The notes: generated by a model not told the origin, from the sequence alone. Counted from the stretch's first letter, positions 32,737 to 43,521 are shown. The stretch is 64,000 nucleotides of DNA from Flavobacterium sp. CYK-55 (GCF_018413465.1 NZ_JAHCDK010000001.1:310001-374000); one strand, 5' to 3'. Translations and numbers: made by a program.

Positions 32737-34506
32737 ATGTCTGAAAATTTACTTGCACAACTTCAAAACCCTGATGATTTGCGGAAACTAAGCCCGCAAC
32801 AACTGCCGCAATTGGCTGCAGAACTCAGACAGTTTATCATTGATATCGTGTCAGTCAAAGAAGGACATTTGGGCGCGAGTTTGGGTGTTGTTGAACTCAC
32901 CATCGCTCTACATTACGTTTTTAACACACCCGACGATTTGCTCATTTGGGATGTAGGCCATCAAGCCTACGGACACAAAATACTCACCGAGCGCAAAGAT
33001 TTGTTTCATACCAACCGTCAATTGGGTGGTATTTCAGGCTTCCCGAAACGTTCTGAAAGCGTTTTTGACGCATTTGGCACTGGACATTCATCCACCTCAA
33101 TTTCAGCGGCTCTGGGCATGGCTATTGCCTCTAAACTCAAAGGCGAAGAACATCGTCAGCACATTGCTGTAATTGGCGACGCGTCGATTGCTTCAGGAAT
33201 GGCCTTTGAAGGTTTGAACCATGCCGGGGTGACCAATGCTAATTTGTTGGTTATTCTCAACGACAACGCCATCGGGATTGACCCCAGTGTGGGCGCGCTC
33301 AAAAACTACTTGACCGCAGTTAAAGAGGGAAAAAATCCCCCACAGAACAACATCATCAAATCACTTAATTTTGACTATTCCGGACCTATTGACGGGCATG
33401 ACATTCAAAGTTTAATAAACGAACTCAAACGCCTCAAGAAAGTAAAAGGCCCAAAGTTTTTACACATCATAACCACCAAAGGCAAAGGCTTTTCTATGGC
33501 CGAAGAGCACCAAGTAAAGTATCATGCGCCGGGGAAATTTGACAAAACCACCGGCGAAATTCTCAAAACAACAGAGTCAAATTTGCCTCCAAAATATCAA
33601 GATGTTTTTGGATTAACTCTGCTTGATTTGGCTCAGAAAAACGAAAGGATTGTAGGAATTACTCCTGCTATGCCCACAGGAAGTTCCCTCAAAATCATGA
33701 TGGATGCTTTGCCTGAACGCGCTTTTGACGTGGGCATTGCAGAACAACATGCCGTAACACTTTCGGCAGGAATGGCTACCCAAGGAATGATTGTGTATTG
33801 CAATATCTACTCAACCTTTTTGCAACGCGCTTATGACCAAGTCATTCACGATGTGGCTTTGCAAAACTTGCCGGTCATTTTTTGTTTAGACAGAGCGGGA
33901 TTGGTAGGTGAAGATGGAGCTACACACCACGGTTTATATGATTTGGCATTTTTGCGTTGTATTCCGAATCTGATTATTTATGCCCCCAAAGACGAAGTTG
34001 CGCTCAGAAACATTTTATATACTGCGCAATTGGGCTTGCAACATCCCATTGCCATTCGTTATCCAAGAGGACGCGGACACAATGTTAATTGGCAAATGGA
34101 TTACCAGGCAATTGAAATCGGGAAAGCTACTTGCTTAAAAGAAGGTAACAAAGTAGCTGTGCTATCCTGCGGAACCATCAGTTACAACGCATCCAAAGCG
34201 ATTGAAAAACTTGAAAAAGAAAATGATCTGGCACATTATGATTTTGGCTTTGTAAAACCACTTGATCAAACGGCACTACATAAAATTTGTAAAAAGTTCC
34301 AAACCATCATTACCATTGAAGACGGATGCATCAAAGGAGGATTTGGTAGTGCTGTTAATGAGTTTGCGCAAGAGAATAGATACCAAACAACTATTAAGAA
34401 TTTAGGCGTTCCTGATTTGTTTATAGAACACGGAACGGTTGAAGAACTTCAACGGCTTTGCCAAATAGACATTGATGGTTTATCTGATTTTTTTGATCAA
34501 TTATAA
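32737..34506 (+). CDS. dxs: 1-deoxy-D-xylulose-5-phosphate synthase
   Basis: Dxs joins pyruvate and glyceraldehyde-3-phosphate with TPP, the first step of the MEP isoprenoid route. The 589-residue protein is of the compact Bacteroidota form. It shows VKEGHLGASLGVVELTIALHYVF, DVGHQAYGHKILTER, GTGHSSTSISAALGMA, the TPP/Mg motif GDASIASGMAFEGLNHAG...NDN, and the pyrimidine-domain FDVGIAEQHAVTLSAGMA and LDRAGLVGEDGATHHG. The C-terminal transketolase domain ends near LGVPDLFIEHGTVEEL. It supplies prenyl precursors that enzymes such as the GGGP synthase at 13.9 kb would use. A bidirectional terminator follows. Confidence 0.97.
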   Translation: MSENLLAQLQNPDDLRKLSPQQLPQLAAELRQFIIDIVSVKEGHLGASLGVVELTIALHYVFNTPDDLLIWDVGHQAYGHKILTERKDLFHTNRQLGGISGFPKRSESVFDAFGTGHSSTSISAALGMAIASKLKGEEHRQHIAVIGDASIASGMAFEGLNHAGVTNANLLVILNDNAIGIDPSVGALKNYLTAVKEGKNPPQNNIIKSLNFDYSGPIDGHDIQSLINELKRLKKVKGPKFLHIITTKGKGFSMAEEHQVKYHAPGKFDKTTGEILKTTESNLPPKYQDVFGLTLLDLAQKNERIVGITPAMPTGSSLKIMMDALPERAFDVGIAEQHAVTLSAGMATQGMIVYCNIYSTFLQRAYDQVIHDVALQNLPVIFCLDRAGLVGEDGATHHGLYDLAFLRCIPNLIIYAPKDEVALRNILYTAQLGLQHPIAIRYPRGRGHNVNWQMDYQAIEIGKATCLKEGNKVAVLSCGTISYNASKAIEKLEKENDLAHYDFGFVKPLDQTALHKICKKFQTIITIEDGCIKGGFGSAVNEFAQENRYQTTIKNLGVPDLFIEHGTVEELQRLCQIDIDGLSDFFDQL

Positions 34507-34511
34507 AACAA

Positions 34512-34539
34512 AAAAGCCCAATCGAAAGATTGGGCTTTT
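34512..34539. terminator. Bidirectional terminator between dxs and the M36 protease
   Basis: AAAAGCCCAATC (34512-34523) pairs perfectly with GATTGGGCTTTT (34528-34539) around a GAAA loop, with A and T runs on both sides. Confidence 0.9.
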
Positions 34540-34557
34540 GCTTATCAAGTAGGAATA

Positions 34558-37242
34558 TTATTTCTTGATGAATTTTTGTGTGTGGTTGATGTTATCTCCC
34601 GAAATTTTCACCACATAAACACCGGCTTGTAAACCGCTGATGTTGATGGCTTTTTCTACGTTAAAGTTAGCATCTGTTTGATTCATCACTACACGACCGT
34701 TGGTGTCAACGATTTGGATATTTACTTTACCAGTATAGTTATTGATACGAACATTTACCAAGTTGTTAGCCGGATTTGGATAAATACGGAACATATCAGC
34801 TTTATCAAAATAGTTTACTGCTAACGTACAGTTAGGACCTGCAGGGAAAGCTGTAAAATCCTCAACCTGATCACCGCAATCATTATTGCTTCCAGAACTA
34901 GCATTAAGTCCAACACCTCTTCTGGCAAAAACATCAGCAATTAGGCAATAATCTTGACCACCGGTGGTTGCTTGATCTGCAGCAAATAAATTATCTCTAC
35001 CGGTAACAATATTAGTACCTGCGCAATTTTCTAATTTAAGAGCATCAGCTACCAAGCGCATCACTTTGTTGTTACCACCCGTTCCGTTGTAGATGTCCGG
35101 ATCATAACCATATTTATTGATGTATGCCCAAGTCAAATCCCAAAGACAAGAAGCCCAAAACTCACCCACAACATAACGGTAAGCTGTATCTGCTGGATCT
35201 GTCGGAATAGCAATATTTGAATCTGCAAAAGTTCTTGGATTGACACCTAAATCTGTTGAATAAGGAAAATCTCTAAGGCCAAAACCAGTAGTTGGTTGGT
35301 TGATGACATAGGTTCCTATTTCTTTAGGCATATCACCTGTATCGGTTGACTTGATTTGATTCATTAATCCGAACCAGTCAGACCAACCTTCACCCATTTG
35401 CTCATAGTTGGCCATACAGCCGGCTGAACCACCGCCTACTAAACGGTTAGAGATACCGTGACCATATTCGTGACCAATAACAACATTATCAAAATCACCA
35501 TCAGCATATAAATACAAGTCGGCAGGAACTTCAATCTTAGCATTAACAGCACCATTGGTCAACTCAGCTACAAATGAATCACCGATTTCTTTGGTAACAA
35601 ACACAGCAGGAATAGTAATTCCTAACAAACCTGTAGAACTCATAGAAAGTCTGGTTGGGTTGTCTGGAATACTATCCATTACAATAACCGCAGCAGCACC
35701 GGCATCTTGAGCATTCTTAACTTTTAGGTTAAAGAAACAACCACCACGTCTTATCAAGACGATTTTATCAGTCAAATCAAACGGATTTGTTGGTGTTTGA
35801 CATGCTGAATTGTATCCCGGAGGAGTTGGATTGTTTTGATATAAAGCTAAATCTCTGGTGATTCCGTTAGGTGCAGGAGGTACCGGAATTCTATCGGTTC
35901 CTTCAAAAACATTGGTTGTAGCTGCATATTGCCCAGCAATTGAGGCAGGAGAATTAATGGTGATATAGTTGGTCGGAGGCGCTCCTAATGTCCACATAAA
36001 CATTTGAATTCTTGGTCTTACCCCATCATTAGTAGGGGTAAAGTTTGCATTGTTCAAAGTAGCTGTGGTTTGTGACCATCCATCTTGTGAATCGGCAAAA
36101 ACAGCATCTCCGGTAGCCGAAGCAGTTCCGCCACGGCCTAAGTTATTTTGTTGAAAATTACCATTAGCTTCATCAAAACCATACTGATACCAAATGTCAT
36201 GCATGATGTTGGTCATGTAAAATAAATTGGTAGTAGCTGCAGGTGTGTAAGCAGTTGGTTGATTGGTTTGATTTAAATATGGAAAGTCAAATGACAAGGC
36301 AGCCGTTCCGTCAGGGCGAACACCGTTACCATTGTCACCGTTTGCATCTTCTTGCGCTAAAATATTGTTACCTCTGGTGTAGGTAAATCTCAACGCAGCC
36401 GATGTACCTCCGATAGTATTGGCATCATGCCATCCATTTGGAGATGCCAACGCATTACCAGCAGTTGAAATCAACTCAAAATTACCGTGGTTAGGACTTT
36501 CAACATTGTAAGGCAACACTCTGTATGAACCTGGCGCAGCCACTAATGAAGATACCGAAGTTGGATTTAAAGCATTTAACTGAAAATTAAAATTGCTTCT
36601 CGCATCGTGGTTAATGTGAGCAGCGTCTCCCATTTTACAGCTAATGGTCAAGTCTTTTTTATCGAGAATTCTACCGTTAACCGCGTCAATTTTTACGTCC
36701 CAATAATGCTTAGCATCTGGTGAGTAGAATTGAAAACCCCAGGCTAAGTTAAGTTTATCAGCAACCGGCAAAAAAGCCAATTTGGCTACGATTGGATCTT
36801 CGTGCTTCCCATCGGTAATGTTGAAATTTTTACCATCGGTTGATGATAAAATAGAAAAGTTTTCAGCTGCATAACCCATATCAGCATAAGCTCTATTCAA
36901 AGCCTCAACTACCGACAAAGACGGATTGACTGTGTTTACTTTTTGAGCAACATTTGCGTGAAAATTGTTGGCCCATCTAAGAACTTCTCCATTTTTCACA
37001 GAAACGTTTGACTGTGCATTGAAAATTTCAACGCCTTGGTATTTTTGAACCACATAACAACTGGTGATTTTGGTTCCTTTACCATTAAATTCTCTTTGGA
37101 TTGACCAATCAGAAACATCCTGAGCAGTAAGTCCAAACTTTCCACGGTTACTCTCAATGTACGATTGAATCAGTTTTTTATTATCCTGAGAAAACCCTAC
37201 AACTGAGAAAAACAATGCGGCTAATAGTGTAATTTTTTTCAT
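34558..37242 (-). CDS. Secreted M36 family metallopeptidase (fungalysin type) with PA and T9SS domains
   Basis: A large secreted zinc protease of about 894 residues. The start is the ATG at 37242, giving the signal MKKITLLAALFFSVVGFSQ; the longer frame to 37266 adds eight residues. A prodomain (FTP/PepSY-like, to about 215) precedes the M36 catalytic region. The PA domain inserted in it (about 440-560) contains DKIVLIRRGGCFFNLKVKNA. The zinc motif is VIGHEYGHGISNRLVGG, and the downstream Glu ligand is in YEQMGEGWSDWFGLM. The type A sorting domain starts YPNPANNLVNVRI and ends HTQKFIKK. It probably digests external proteins to feed the cell. Such proteases are usually made as zymogens. Confidence 0.95.
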   Translation of the reverse strand: MKKITLLAALFFSVVGFSQDNKKLIQSYIESNRGKFGLTAQDVSDWSIQREFNGKGTKITSCYVVQKYQGVEIFNAQSNVSVKNGEVLRWANNFHANVAQKVNTVNPSLSVVEALNRAYADMGYAAENFSILSSTDGKNFNITDGKHEDPIVAKLAFLPVADKLNLAWGFQFYSPDAKHYWDVKIDAVNGRILDKKDLTISCKMGDAAHINHDARSNFNFQLNALNPTSVSSLVAAPGSYRVLPYNVESPNHGNFELISTAGNALASPNGWHDANTIGGTSAALRFTYTRGNNILAQEDANGDNGNGVRPDGTAALSFDFPYLNQTNQPTAYTPAATTNLFYMTNIMHDIWYQYGFDEANGNFQQNNLGRGGTASATGDAVFADSQDGWSQTTATLNNANFTPTNDGVRPRIQMFMWTLGAPPTNYITINSPASIAGQYAATTNVFEGTDRIPVPPAPNGITRDLALYQNNPTPPGYNSACQTPTNPFDLTDKIVLIRRGGCFFNLKVKNAQDAGAAAVIVMDSIPDNPTRLSMSSTGLLGITIPAVFVTKEIGDSFVAELTNGAVNAKIEVPADLYLYADGDFDNVVIGHEYGHGISNRLVGGGSAGCMANYEQMGEGWSDWFGLMNQIKSTDTGDMPKEIGTYVINQPTTGFGLRDFPYSTDLGVNPRTFADSNIAIPTDPADTAYRYVVGEFWASCLWDLTWAYINKYGYDPDIYNGTGGNNKVMRLVADALKLENCAGTNIVTGRDNLFAADQATTGGQDYCLIADVFARRGVGLNASSGSNNDCGDQVEDFTAFPAGPNCTLAVNYFDKADMFRIYPNPANNLVNVRINNYTGKVNIQIVDTNGRVVMNQTDANFNVEKAINISGLQAGVYVVKISGDNINHTQKFIKK

Positions 37243-37321
37243 TGTTTTAAATTTTTTGAGCAACAAACTTAACTTATTTTTTTGATTATTTCAAACATCG
37301 ATTTAAAACATTAACAATCTA

Positions 37322-38662
37322 TCATTTAAGACCTGTAATATTCTGATAATAAAGCAATGCATTGCCATCTGTCAACAAAGAAATAAAGTGACAAATATGC
37401 AACAACCGACCATACAACGACTCTTTTTCAATGAGGTGTTTCTCGGGTAAAATTTGCAGCAAAAGTTGGTCATATTGCGTTTTTTTTCCTTCAGCGCGAT
37501 TGTTATAAGCCGTAATGAATTTATCGAGTAAAGTGTGTATAATTTGATAGCCTTTGAGCTCTTTATCAATGACTTCGCGGCTGCGATAGATTTTTTGAAC
37601 ACTCAGTTGAATGATGTCATCCATTTGTGCTTTATACTTGCTTTTATCGGTGAGTGCATACGGAAATTTGCCTTGCAAAATAGCTTCTTCGTTTTCTAAA
37701 AACACCCGAACGGCATCGTTAATGAGCGTATTAATGGCCAAAGCACGCAAATAACTAATGCGGTCTTCGCGGGTTTCCAGCGTCTTGTATTTATCCGTAT
37801 CAATATTGCCCTGAACGAGTTTGATGAGATATTCTAAAGCGTAATCTTCTGAAACCAGCCCGAGGTTGATTCCGTCTTCAAAATCAATAATGGTATAGCA
37901 AATATCGTCGGCTGCTTCGACCAGATAAGCCAGCGGATGGCGTTCAAAACCGATATCATTCCCTGACTTATTGCGAATCAAACCCAAATCAGCCGCAACC
38001 TCTTGAAAGAAATCTTTATCCGCCTGAAAGAAACCGTACTTTTTGTCGGAGATATTTTTCGTAGGTTTTTTAGGCAAACTCTCTTTGGGATATTTCATAA
38101 AAGCGCCCAAAGTGGCATAGGATATTCTCAGGCCGCCCTCAATGCCCGGACGGTTGCCGGTCAGCACCGAAAAACCATTGGCATTGCCTTCAAAATCAAT
38201 CAAATCTTGCCATTGTTTGTCAGTGAGTTGCGCCTTGAATTTGAGCCCGGGTCCGATTGAAAAATACTCGCCAATGGCTTTTTCACCTGAATGTCCAAAC
38301 GGCGGATTTCCGATGTCATGCGCGAGCGATGCGGCGGCCACAATAGCGCCGAAATCATTCATATGAAAACCGTGCACTTCTTGCAAATACGGATGTTTTT
38401 CAATGATTTTTTTTCCGACCAATCGGCCCAGTGAACGGCCCACGACCGAAACTTCTAAGCTGTGGGTGAGACGCGTATGCACAAAATCGGTTTTGGATAG
38501 CGGAATCACTTGCGTTTTGTCTTGCAAACTTCTGAAGGCTGCCGAAAAAATAATGCGGTCATAATCAACCTCAAAGCCCAAGCGTGTATCGTCTTGTTCT
38601 TTGCGCAATCGTTTGGCGGTGTCGCCTTGACGTTTGAGTGATAAGAGTTGTTCCCAGTTCAT
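37322..38662 (-). CDS. dgt: dGTP triphosphohydrolase (HD domain)
   Basis: This enzyme splits dNTPs, typically dGTP, into deoxynucleoside and triphosphate. The 446-residue HD-domain protein has a start segment DTRLGFEVDYDRIIFSAAFRSLQDKTQV. The metal motif lies in HTRLTHSLEVSVVGRSLG and SLAHDIGNPPFGHSGEKAI (HD pair). The FEDGINLG segment and the ADDICYTIID helix complete the metal site. Length fits the shorter Bacteroidota type. It is close to the nrdAB genes, so this stretch groups enzymes that set dNTP pools. Its upstream neighbour on the same strand is nrdA, 382 bases away across repeat DNA. Confidence 0.95.
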   Translation of the reverse strand: MNWEQLLSLKRQGDTAKRLRKEQDDTRLGFEVDYDRIIFSAAFRSLQDKTQVIPLSKTDFVHTRLTHSLEVSVVGRSLGRLVGKKIIEKHPYLQEVHGFHMNDFGAIVAAASLAHDIGNPPFGHSGEKAIGEYFSIGPGLKFKAQLTDKQWQDLIDFEGNANGFSVLTGNRPGIEGGLRISYATLGAFMKYPKESLPKKPTKNISDKKYGFFQADKDFFQEVAADLGLIRNKSGNDIGFERHPLAYLVEAADDICYTIIDFEDGINLGLVSEDYALEYLIKLVQGNIDTDKYKTLETREDRISYLRALAINTLINDAVRVFLENEEAILQGKFPYALTDKSKYKAQMDDIIQLSVQKIYRSREVIDKELKGYQIIHTLLDKFITAYNNRAEGKKTQYDQLLLQILPEKHLIEKESLYGRLLHICHFISLLTDGNALLYYQNITGLK

Positions 38663-38677
38663 ATTTTAAATTTCAAT

Positions 38678-38736
38678 ATTCGTTGTTCTTCTGTTCGTTG
38701 TTTGAATGTTGAACCGATGATCAACGAACAACGAAT
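38678..38736. repeat. Inverted repeat upstream of dgt
   Basis: ATTCGTTGTTC (38678-38688) and GAACAACGAAT (38726-38736) are exact 11-base reverse complements separated by 37 bases that contain further GTTCGTTG/CAACGAAC pairing. The 382-base gap between dgt and nrdA otherwise holds a possible truncated repeat (TCTAGCCCTGATAA at 38751) and repeat copy 3. Confidence 0.5.
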
Positions 38737-38864
38737 GTCGAAGTGTAGGGTCTAGCCCTGATAATTTAACTTCGTTCAGTTCGGTGGGCATTCGGCATTT
38801 ACAATCACTAATGGCGACGCTCGCTTTATTTTGAAAACAAAAGATCAAATATACTCAAAAACCC

Positions 38865-38941
38865 TAGCCCTGATGGAAGCTGCATCCTTTTACGCAGCGC
38901 AGCGAAGTAAAAGATACAGCGAAAAGCAGGTTCCCGGCTTC
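38865..38941 (+). repeat. Palindromic repeat, TAGCCC type (copy 3)
   Basis: It reads TAGCCCTGATGGAAGCTGCA then TCCTTTTACG, an inner GCAGCGCAGCG loop, and AGTAAAAGATACAGCGAAAA, closing GCAGGTTCCCGGCTTC. The stem pairs CTTTTAC with GTAAAAG. The opening, the ATCC/GATA core and the closing match the other copies. It lies between nrdA and dgt. Confidence 0.7.
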
Positions 38942-39044
38942 TAATTCTTCCTATCGTCAGAATGACAGCTTCGGAAAATGCTAATAAAACAAAACAGCTA
39001 CCTGCAATAGATAGCTGTTTAATGGAATGTAAATGTCTCAATAA

Positions 39045-41459
39045 TTACGATCCACACATCTCACAATCGTCCGGTCCGGCATTGCGGGCGCGTTCGATCA
39101 TGGCTGCAAAGTCTTCTGCCGACATTTCTCCGGTTTCATTTGGCTCGGCTACCTCAACGGCAACGGCTTCTTGAGCTGGTTCGGCTTTTTTATCATTTTT
39201 CAGGGTAAACTTAATAGCGTCTACCGCCGATTTGGTTCTGAGGTAATACATACCGGTTTTTAAGCCTGATTTCCATGCGTAAAAATGCATCGAAGTGAGC
39301 TTGGCGTAGTTCGCATCTTGCATAAACAAGTTGAGCGACTGCGATTGGTCAATGAAATAACCGCGGTGACGCGACATATCAATAATGTCTTTCATAGACA
39401 TTTCCCAAACGGTTTTGTATAGTTCTTTTAAATCATCCGGAATAGATTCAATGTTTTGAATCGATCCGTTGTGGCGCATGATTTCTTGTTTGATGTCTTC
39501 ATTCCACAATCCGCGTTTTACCAAATCTTCCAGCAAGTGTTTGTTGACCACAATAAACTCACCCGAAAGTACACGGCGCGTATACAAATTGGATGTGTAC
39601 GGCTCAAAAGCTTCGTTGTTGCCTAAGATTTGCGACGTTGAAGCAGTTGGCATTGGCGCTACAAGCAATGAGTTGCGCACTCCGTGCTCAACGACTTGTT
39701 TTCTGAGCGACGCCCAATCCCAACGCCCTGATAAATCTTCATCTTTCAAGCCCCAAAGGTTGTATTGGAATTCTCCCTGTGACATCGGCGATCCGGCAAA
39801 ACTTGAATAAGGGCCTTCTTCTTGAGCCATTTCCATTGAGGCGGTTACGGCAGCAAAATAGAGCGTTTCAAAAATTTCTTGGTTGAGTTTTTTGGCTTCA
39901 TCACTGGTAAACGGCATACGCAACATAATAAATGCATCGGCCAAACCTTGTACGCCCAATCCAACCGGACGGTGACGCATATTTGAGTTTTCGGCTTCTT
40001 TCACCGGATAATAGTTGCGGTCAATTACTTTATTGAGGTTGCGGGTAACGCGTTTGGTAACGTTGTATAACAATTCGTGGTTAAAAGCACCGTTCTCCAC
40101 AAACATCGGAAGCGACAAAGAGGCCAAGTTACATACCGCAATTTCATCATCTGAAGTGTATTCCATGATTTCGGTACACAAGTTTGACGAGCGAATGGTT
40201 CCGAGGTTTTTCTGGTTTGATTTGCGGTTCGCAGCGTCTTTATAGAGCATATAAGGCGTTCCTGTCTCAATTTGCGACTCGAGGATTTTCTCCCACAACT
40301 CGCGCGCTTTAATGGTTTTGCGGCCTTTGCCTTGTGCTTCATATGATGTATACAAAGCTTCAAACTCTTCGCCATAGCTATCGTACAAACCAGGACATTC
40401 ATTCGGACACATGAGTGTCCATTTGCTGTCTTCTTCAACACGCTTCATGAATAAATCTGAAGTCCACATCGCAAAGAACAAATCACGCGCACGCATTTCT
40501 TCTTTTCCGTGGTTCTTTTTCAAATCGAGGAATTCAAAAATATCGGCATGCCAAGGCTCTAAATAAATCGCAAAACTTCCTTTGCGTTTTCCGCCACCTT
40601 GGTCTACATAACGCGCGGTATCATTGAATACGCGCAACATCGGCACAATTCCGTTTGAAGTTCCGTTGGTTCCGCGAATGTACGAACCAGTGGCGCGAAC
40701 GTTGTGAATTGAAAGCCCGATTCCACCGGCTGATTGCGAAATTTTAGCCGTGTTTTTCAAAGTATCATATATACCGTCTATACTGTCATCTTTCATGGTC
40801 AACAAGAAACAAGAAGACATTTGCGGTTTCGGGGTTCCGGCATTGAACAAAGTCGGCGTAGCATGCGTGAAGAATTTCTTCGACATGAGTTCGTAGGTTT
40901 CAATCACAGCATCTAAATCATCTAAGTGAATTCCGACTGAAACGCGCATCAGCATATGCTGCGGACGCTCGACAATTTTTCCGTTGATCTTAAGCAAATA
41001 CGAACGCTCCAAGGTTTTGAACCCGAAATAATCGTAGTTAAAATCGCGGTTGTAAATCACGTGTGAATCTAAAAACTCTGCGTTTTTTTGAATCACTTCG
41101 TATACTTCGTCCGAAATGAGTGGCGAAGATTTTCCAGTTCTCGGATTCACGTACTGATACATATCAGTCATGGTTTCTGAGAACGATTTTTTGGTGTTTT
41201 TATGAAGGTTAGAAATCGCAATGCGCGCAGCCAACAAAGCATAATCTGGGTGCGTGATGGTCATAGACGCGGCGGTTTCGGCGGCTAGATTGTCTAGTTC
41301 AGAAGTAGTCACCCCGTCGTACAATCCCTCGATAACGCGCATGGCTACTTTTACAGCATCAACCAAATCGTTGAGCCCATAACAGAGTTTTTTAATTCTG
41401 TCGGTAATTTTGTCAAACATGACGGGTTCTTTGTGCCCGTCTCTTTTTACTACATACAT
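39045..41459 (-). CDS. nrdA: Ribonucleoside-diphosphate reductase alpha subunit (class Ia)
   Basis: NrdA reduces ribonucleotides to deoxyribonucleotides with the radical made by NrdB. The 804-residue protein has an ATP-cone at the N-terminus ([18 protein letters not shown]), then [24 protein letters not shown] with an active-site Cys, the [12 protein letters not shown] phosphate loop, and NLCTEI-EY with the radical Cys region. [15 protein letters not shown] and the C-terminal redox pair DDCEMCGS follow. nrdB lies upstream, 226 bases away across repeat copy 4. Allosteric control by dATP/ATP is expected from the ATP-cone. Confidence 0.98.
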   Translation of the reverse strand: MYVVKRDGHKEPVMFDKITDRIKKLCYGLNDLVDAVKVAMRVIEGLYDGVTTSELDNLAAETAASMTITHPDYALLAARIAISNLHKNTKKSFSETMTDMYQYVNPRTGKSSPLISDEVYEVIQKNAEFLDSHVIYNRDFNYDYFGFKTLERSYLLKINGKIVERPQHMLMRVSVGIHLDDLDAVIETYELMSKKFFTHATPTLFNAGTPKPQMSSCFLLTMKDDSIDGIYDTLKNTAKISQSAGGIGLSIHNVRATGSYIRGTNGTSNGIVPMLRVFNDTARYVDQGGGKRKGSFAIYLEPWHADIFEFLDLKKNHGKEEMRARDLFFAMWTSDLFMKRVEEDSKWTLMCPNECPGLYDSYGEEFEALYTSYEAQGKGRKTIKARELWEKILESQIETGTPYMLYKDAANRKSNQKNLGTIRSSNLCTEIMEYTSDDEIAVCNLASLSLPMFVENGAFNHELLYNVTKRVTRNLNKVIDRNYYPVKEAENSNMRHRPVGLGVQGLADAFIMLRMPFTSDEAKKLNQEIFETLYFAAVTASMEMAQEEGPYSSFAGSPMSQGEFQYNLWGLKDEDLSGRWDWASLRKQVVEHGVRNSLLVAPMPTASTSQILGNNEAFEPYTSNLYTRRVLSGEFIVVNKHLLEDLVKRGLWNEDIKQEIMRHNGSIQNIESIPDDLKELYKTVWEMSMKDIIDMSRHRGYFIDQSQSLNLFMQDANYAKLTSMHFYAWKSGLKTGMYYLRTKSAVDAIKFTLKNDKKAEPAQEAVAVEVAEPNETGEMSAEDFAAMIERARNAGPDDCEMCGS

Positions 41460-41525
41460 AATGTTTTGTTTTTTGTGATAACAGCGAATCCCTTCTCTGC
41501 TCTCGGATAATTGTTATGTTTTTTA

Positions 41526-41624
41526 GAAGCTCTTTCCCGCTCTCGGCTTTATCTTTTTCAAGGAAATGCTTTTGCTGGCGCTCAAGCCAATCCTTAAAAA
41601 AGGATACCGCCTCCATCGGGGCTA
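41526..41624 (-). repeat. Palindromic repeat, TAGCCC type (copy 4)
   Basis: On the minus strand it opens TAGCCCCGATGGAGGCGGTA then TCCTTTTTTAAGG, has a longer loop, and closes AAAAGATAAAGCCGAGAGCG plus GGAAAGAGCTTC. It lies between nrdB and nrdA. The short ORF across it on the minus strand is not a gene. Confidence 0.72.
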
Positions 41625-41685
41625 GGGCCGTCTGGTTTGGGCATTATGGCGTGTAAAAATCTATATAGCGTGAGAGAAATGGTTT

Positions 41686-42663
41686 TTAAAAATCGGCGTC
41701 GAATGAAATTTTTTGGGCTTCGGTATCATTGTTCATCACGCCGGCTTTTTGGTATTCGCCCACGCGTTTTTCAAAGAAATTGGTTTTTCCTTGCAATGAA
41801 ATCATGTCCATAAAATCAAACGGATTACTCACATTGAACTCGCGGGCACAACCCAACTCTACAAGCAAGCGGTCAGCCACAAATTCCAAATATTGGGTCA
41901 TGAGTGTGGCATTCATACCAATCAAACTCACCGGCAATGACTCTGTAATAAACTCGCGTTCAATGTTGAGCGCATCTACAATAATTTCACGAATACGCGA
42001 TTTCGGAACTTTGTGTATCAAATGGTGGTTGTGCAAATGCACAGCAAAATCACAATGAACACCTTCATCGCGCGAAATCAGCTCGTTTGAAAACGTTAAA
42101 CCGGGCATCAATCCGCGTTTTTTAAGCCAGAAAATCGAGCAAAACGCACCCGAAAAGAAAATGCCTTCTACAGCCGCAAATGCAATTAAGCGCTCGGCAA
42201 ACGAATCTGACTGAATCCAACGCAAAGCCCAATCAGCCTTCTTTTTAATAGCCGGAAACACTTCAATGGCATGAAACAATTGATCTTTCTCGGCTTCGTC
42301 TTTTACATAAGTATCTATCAAAAGCGAATAGGTTTCACTGTGGATGTTCTCCATCATAATTTGAAAACCATAGAAAAACTTAGCCTCAGGATACTGTACT
42401 TCATTGACAAAATTCTCAGCCAAATTCTCGTTGACAATTCCGTCTGAAGCAGCAAAAAAGGCCAAAATATGCTTGATGAAGTATTTTTCATCGGCATTAA
42501 GCGTATTGTTCCAGTCGGTTAAATCTTGTTGTAAGTCAATTTCTTCAGCCGTCCAAAAACTGGCTTCCATTTTTTTGTACCATTCCCAAATATCGTGGTG
42601 TTTGATCGGGAAAATCACAAAGCGGTTTTTGTTCTCTTGTAGAATCGGTTCTATTGCAGACAT
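41686..42663 (-). CDS. nrdB: Ribonucleoside-diphosphate reductase beta subunit
   Basis: NrdB carries the di-iron centre and tyrosyl radical used by NrdA. The 325-residue protein shows the iron ligands in order: [17 protein letters not shown], then [34 protein letters not shown] (with Glu, His and the likely radical Tyr), [18 protein letters not shown], and [18 protein letters not shown]. The C-terminal tail is the docking peptide for NrdA. The 272-base region upstream to the DUF3109 gene is AT-rich. It has a GCTGCT...AGCAGC inverted repeat and an imperfect -7-like CAACTTTG; I see no certain NrdR box. Confidence 0.97.
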   Translation of the reverse strand: MSAIEPILQENKNRFVIFPIKHHDIWEWYKKMEASFWTAEEIDLQQDLTDWNNTLNADEKYFIKHILAFFAASDGIVNENLAENFVNEVQYPEAKFFYGFQIMMENIHSETYSLLIDTYVKDEAEKDQLFHAIEVFPAIKKKADWALRWIQSDSFAERLIAFAAVEGIFFSGAFCSIFWLKKRGLMPGLTFSNELISRDEGVHCDFAVHLHNHHLIHKVPKSRIREIIVDALNIEREFITESLPVSLIGMNATLMTQYLEFVADRLLVELGCAREFNVSNPFDFMDMISLQGKTNFFEKRVGEYQKAGVMNNDTEAQKISFDADF

Positions 42664-42935
42664 TTTGTGTGTTTTTTGTGTAGAAAACAGTCAAAATCAT
42701 CGCTTGATTTGACCTGTACAAAGTTGACCAATTGTCATCGATTTTGAAAGCCAAACTTATTCACAATCGGCTGTATTTTTTAACAAAGCTTTAAAATACA
42801 CAAACACATCCTTGATTTTTTAAAATGCTAAAAATCAGCTTTTTAAAAAAATTATTTTTGATGATTAACAGCTGCTAAAAGCTTTGGAAAGCAGCCAAAA
42901 CACGGGCTTTTTGACCCAAAAAATGAAGTGAATTT

Positions 42936-43517
42936 TTATCGTCTGCGCGGACTTTTTTGATACTGAGCAGCCACGGTTTCGAGTTCAGAAAACCAATCTT
43001 CACCAAAGCGTCTGATGAGCGCTTCTTTGACAAATTGATACACCGGAACTTGGAGTTCTTTTCCTAAAGAGCAAGCATCGTCACAAATATCCCAACGGTC
43101 GTAATTGACAGCGGCAAATTCAGTAAAATCTTTCACACGAATGGGATACAAATGGCACGAAACCGGTTTTTTCCAATCTAAAACGCCTTGGTTATAGGCT
43201 TGTTCAATGCCACACAAAGCGGTTGAACCGTCAAAAATAACATAAGCGCAATCTTTTTCGTCAATGAGCGGTGTTTCTAAATCTTGATCGGTGCCCACGC
43301 GCCAAGTGCCTTGCGCTTCAATAGCAGCAATGCCTTCCGGACGCAAAAAAGGTTTTACTTTCGGAAAAATTTGTTCTAAGATTTTGGTTTCTTCTTTTGT
43401 GAGCGGCGCACCGGCATCACCATCTACACAACAAGCACCTTTGCAAGCACTTAAATTGCAGACGAATTCTTTTTCGAGGATATCTTCAGAAACGATGGTT
43501 TTGCCTAATTGAAACAT
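42936..43517 (-). CDS. DUF3109 family Cys-rich protein
   Basis: The 193-residue protein belongs to DUF3109, related to the YkgJ-type zinc/iron-chelating Cys cluster proteins. Cys residues are clustered: CNLSACKGACCVDGDAG near residue 20, then CAYVIFDGSTALCGIEQ, PVSCHLYPIRV and CDDACSLG. The spacing in these motifs suggests a bound metal or iron-sulfur cluster. The function is unknown. A -7 element (TAAATTTG, minus strand, 43522-43529) lies just before the start. marC is divergent. Confidence 0.93.
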   Translation of the reverse strand: MFQLGKTIVSEDILEKEFVCNLSACKGACCVDGDAGAPLTKEETKILEQIFPKVKPFLRPEGIAAIEAQGTWRVGTDQDLETPLIDEKDCAYVIFDGSTALCGIEQAYNQGVLDWKKPVSCHLYPIRVKDFTEFAAVNYDRWDICDDACSLGKELQVPVYQFVKEALIRRFGEDWFSELETVAAQYQKSPRRR

Positions 43518-43521
43518 GCGG

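Noticed and set aside
41413..41616. 67-residue minus-strand ORF beginning MEAVSFFKDWLERQ
   Set aside because: It runs across palindromic repeat copy 4 and into the end of nrdA in another frame; the sequence is explained by the repeat.
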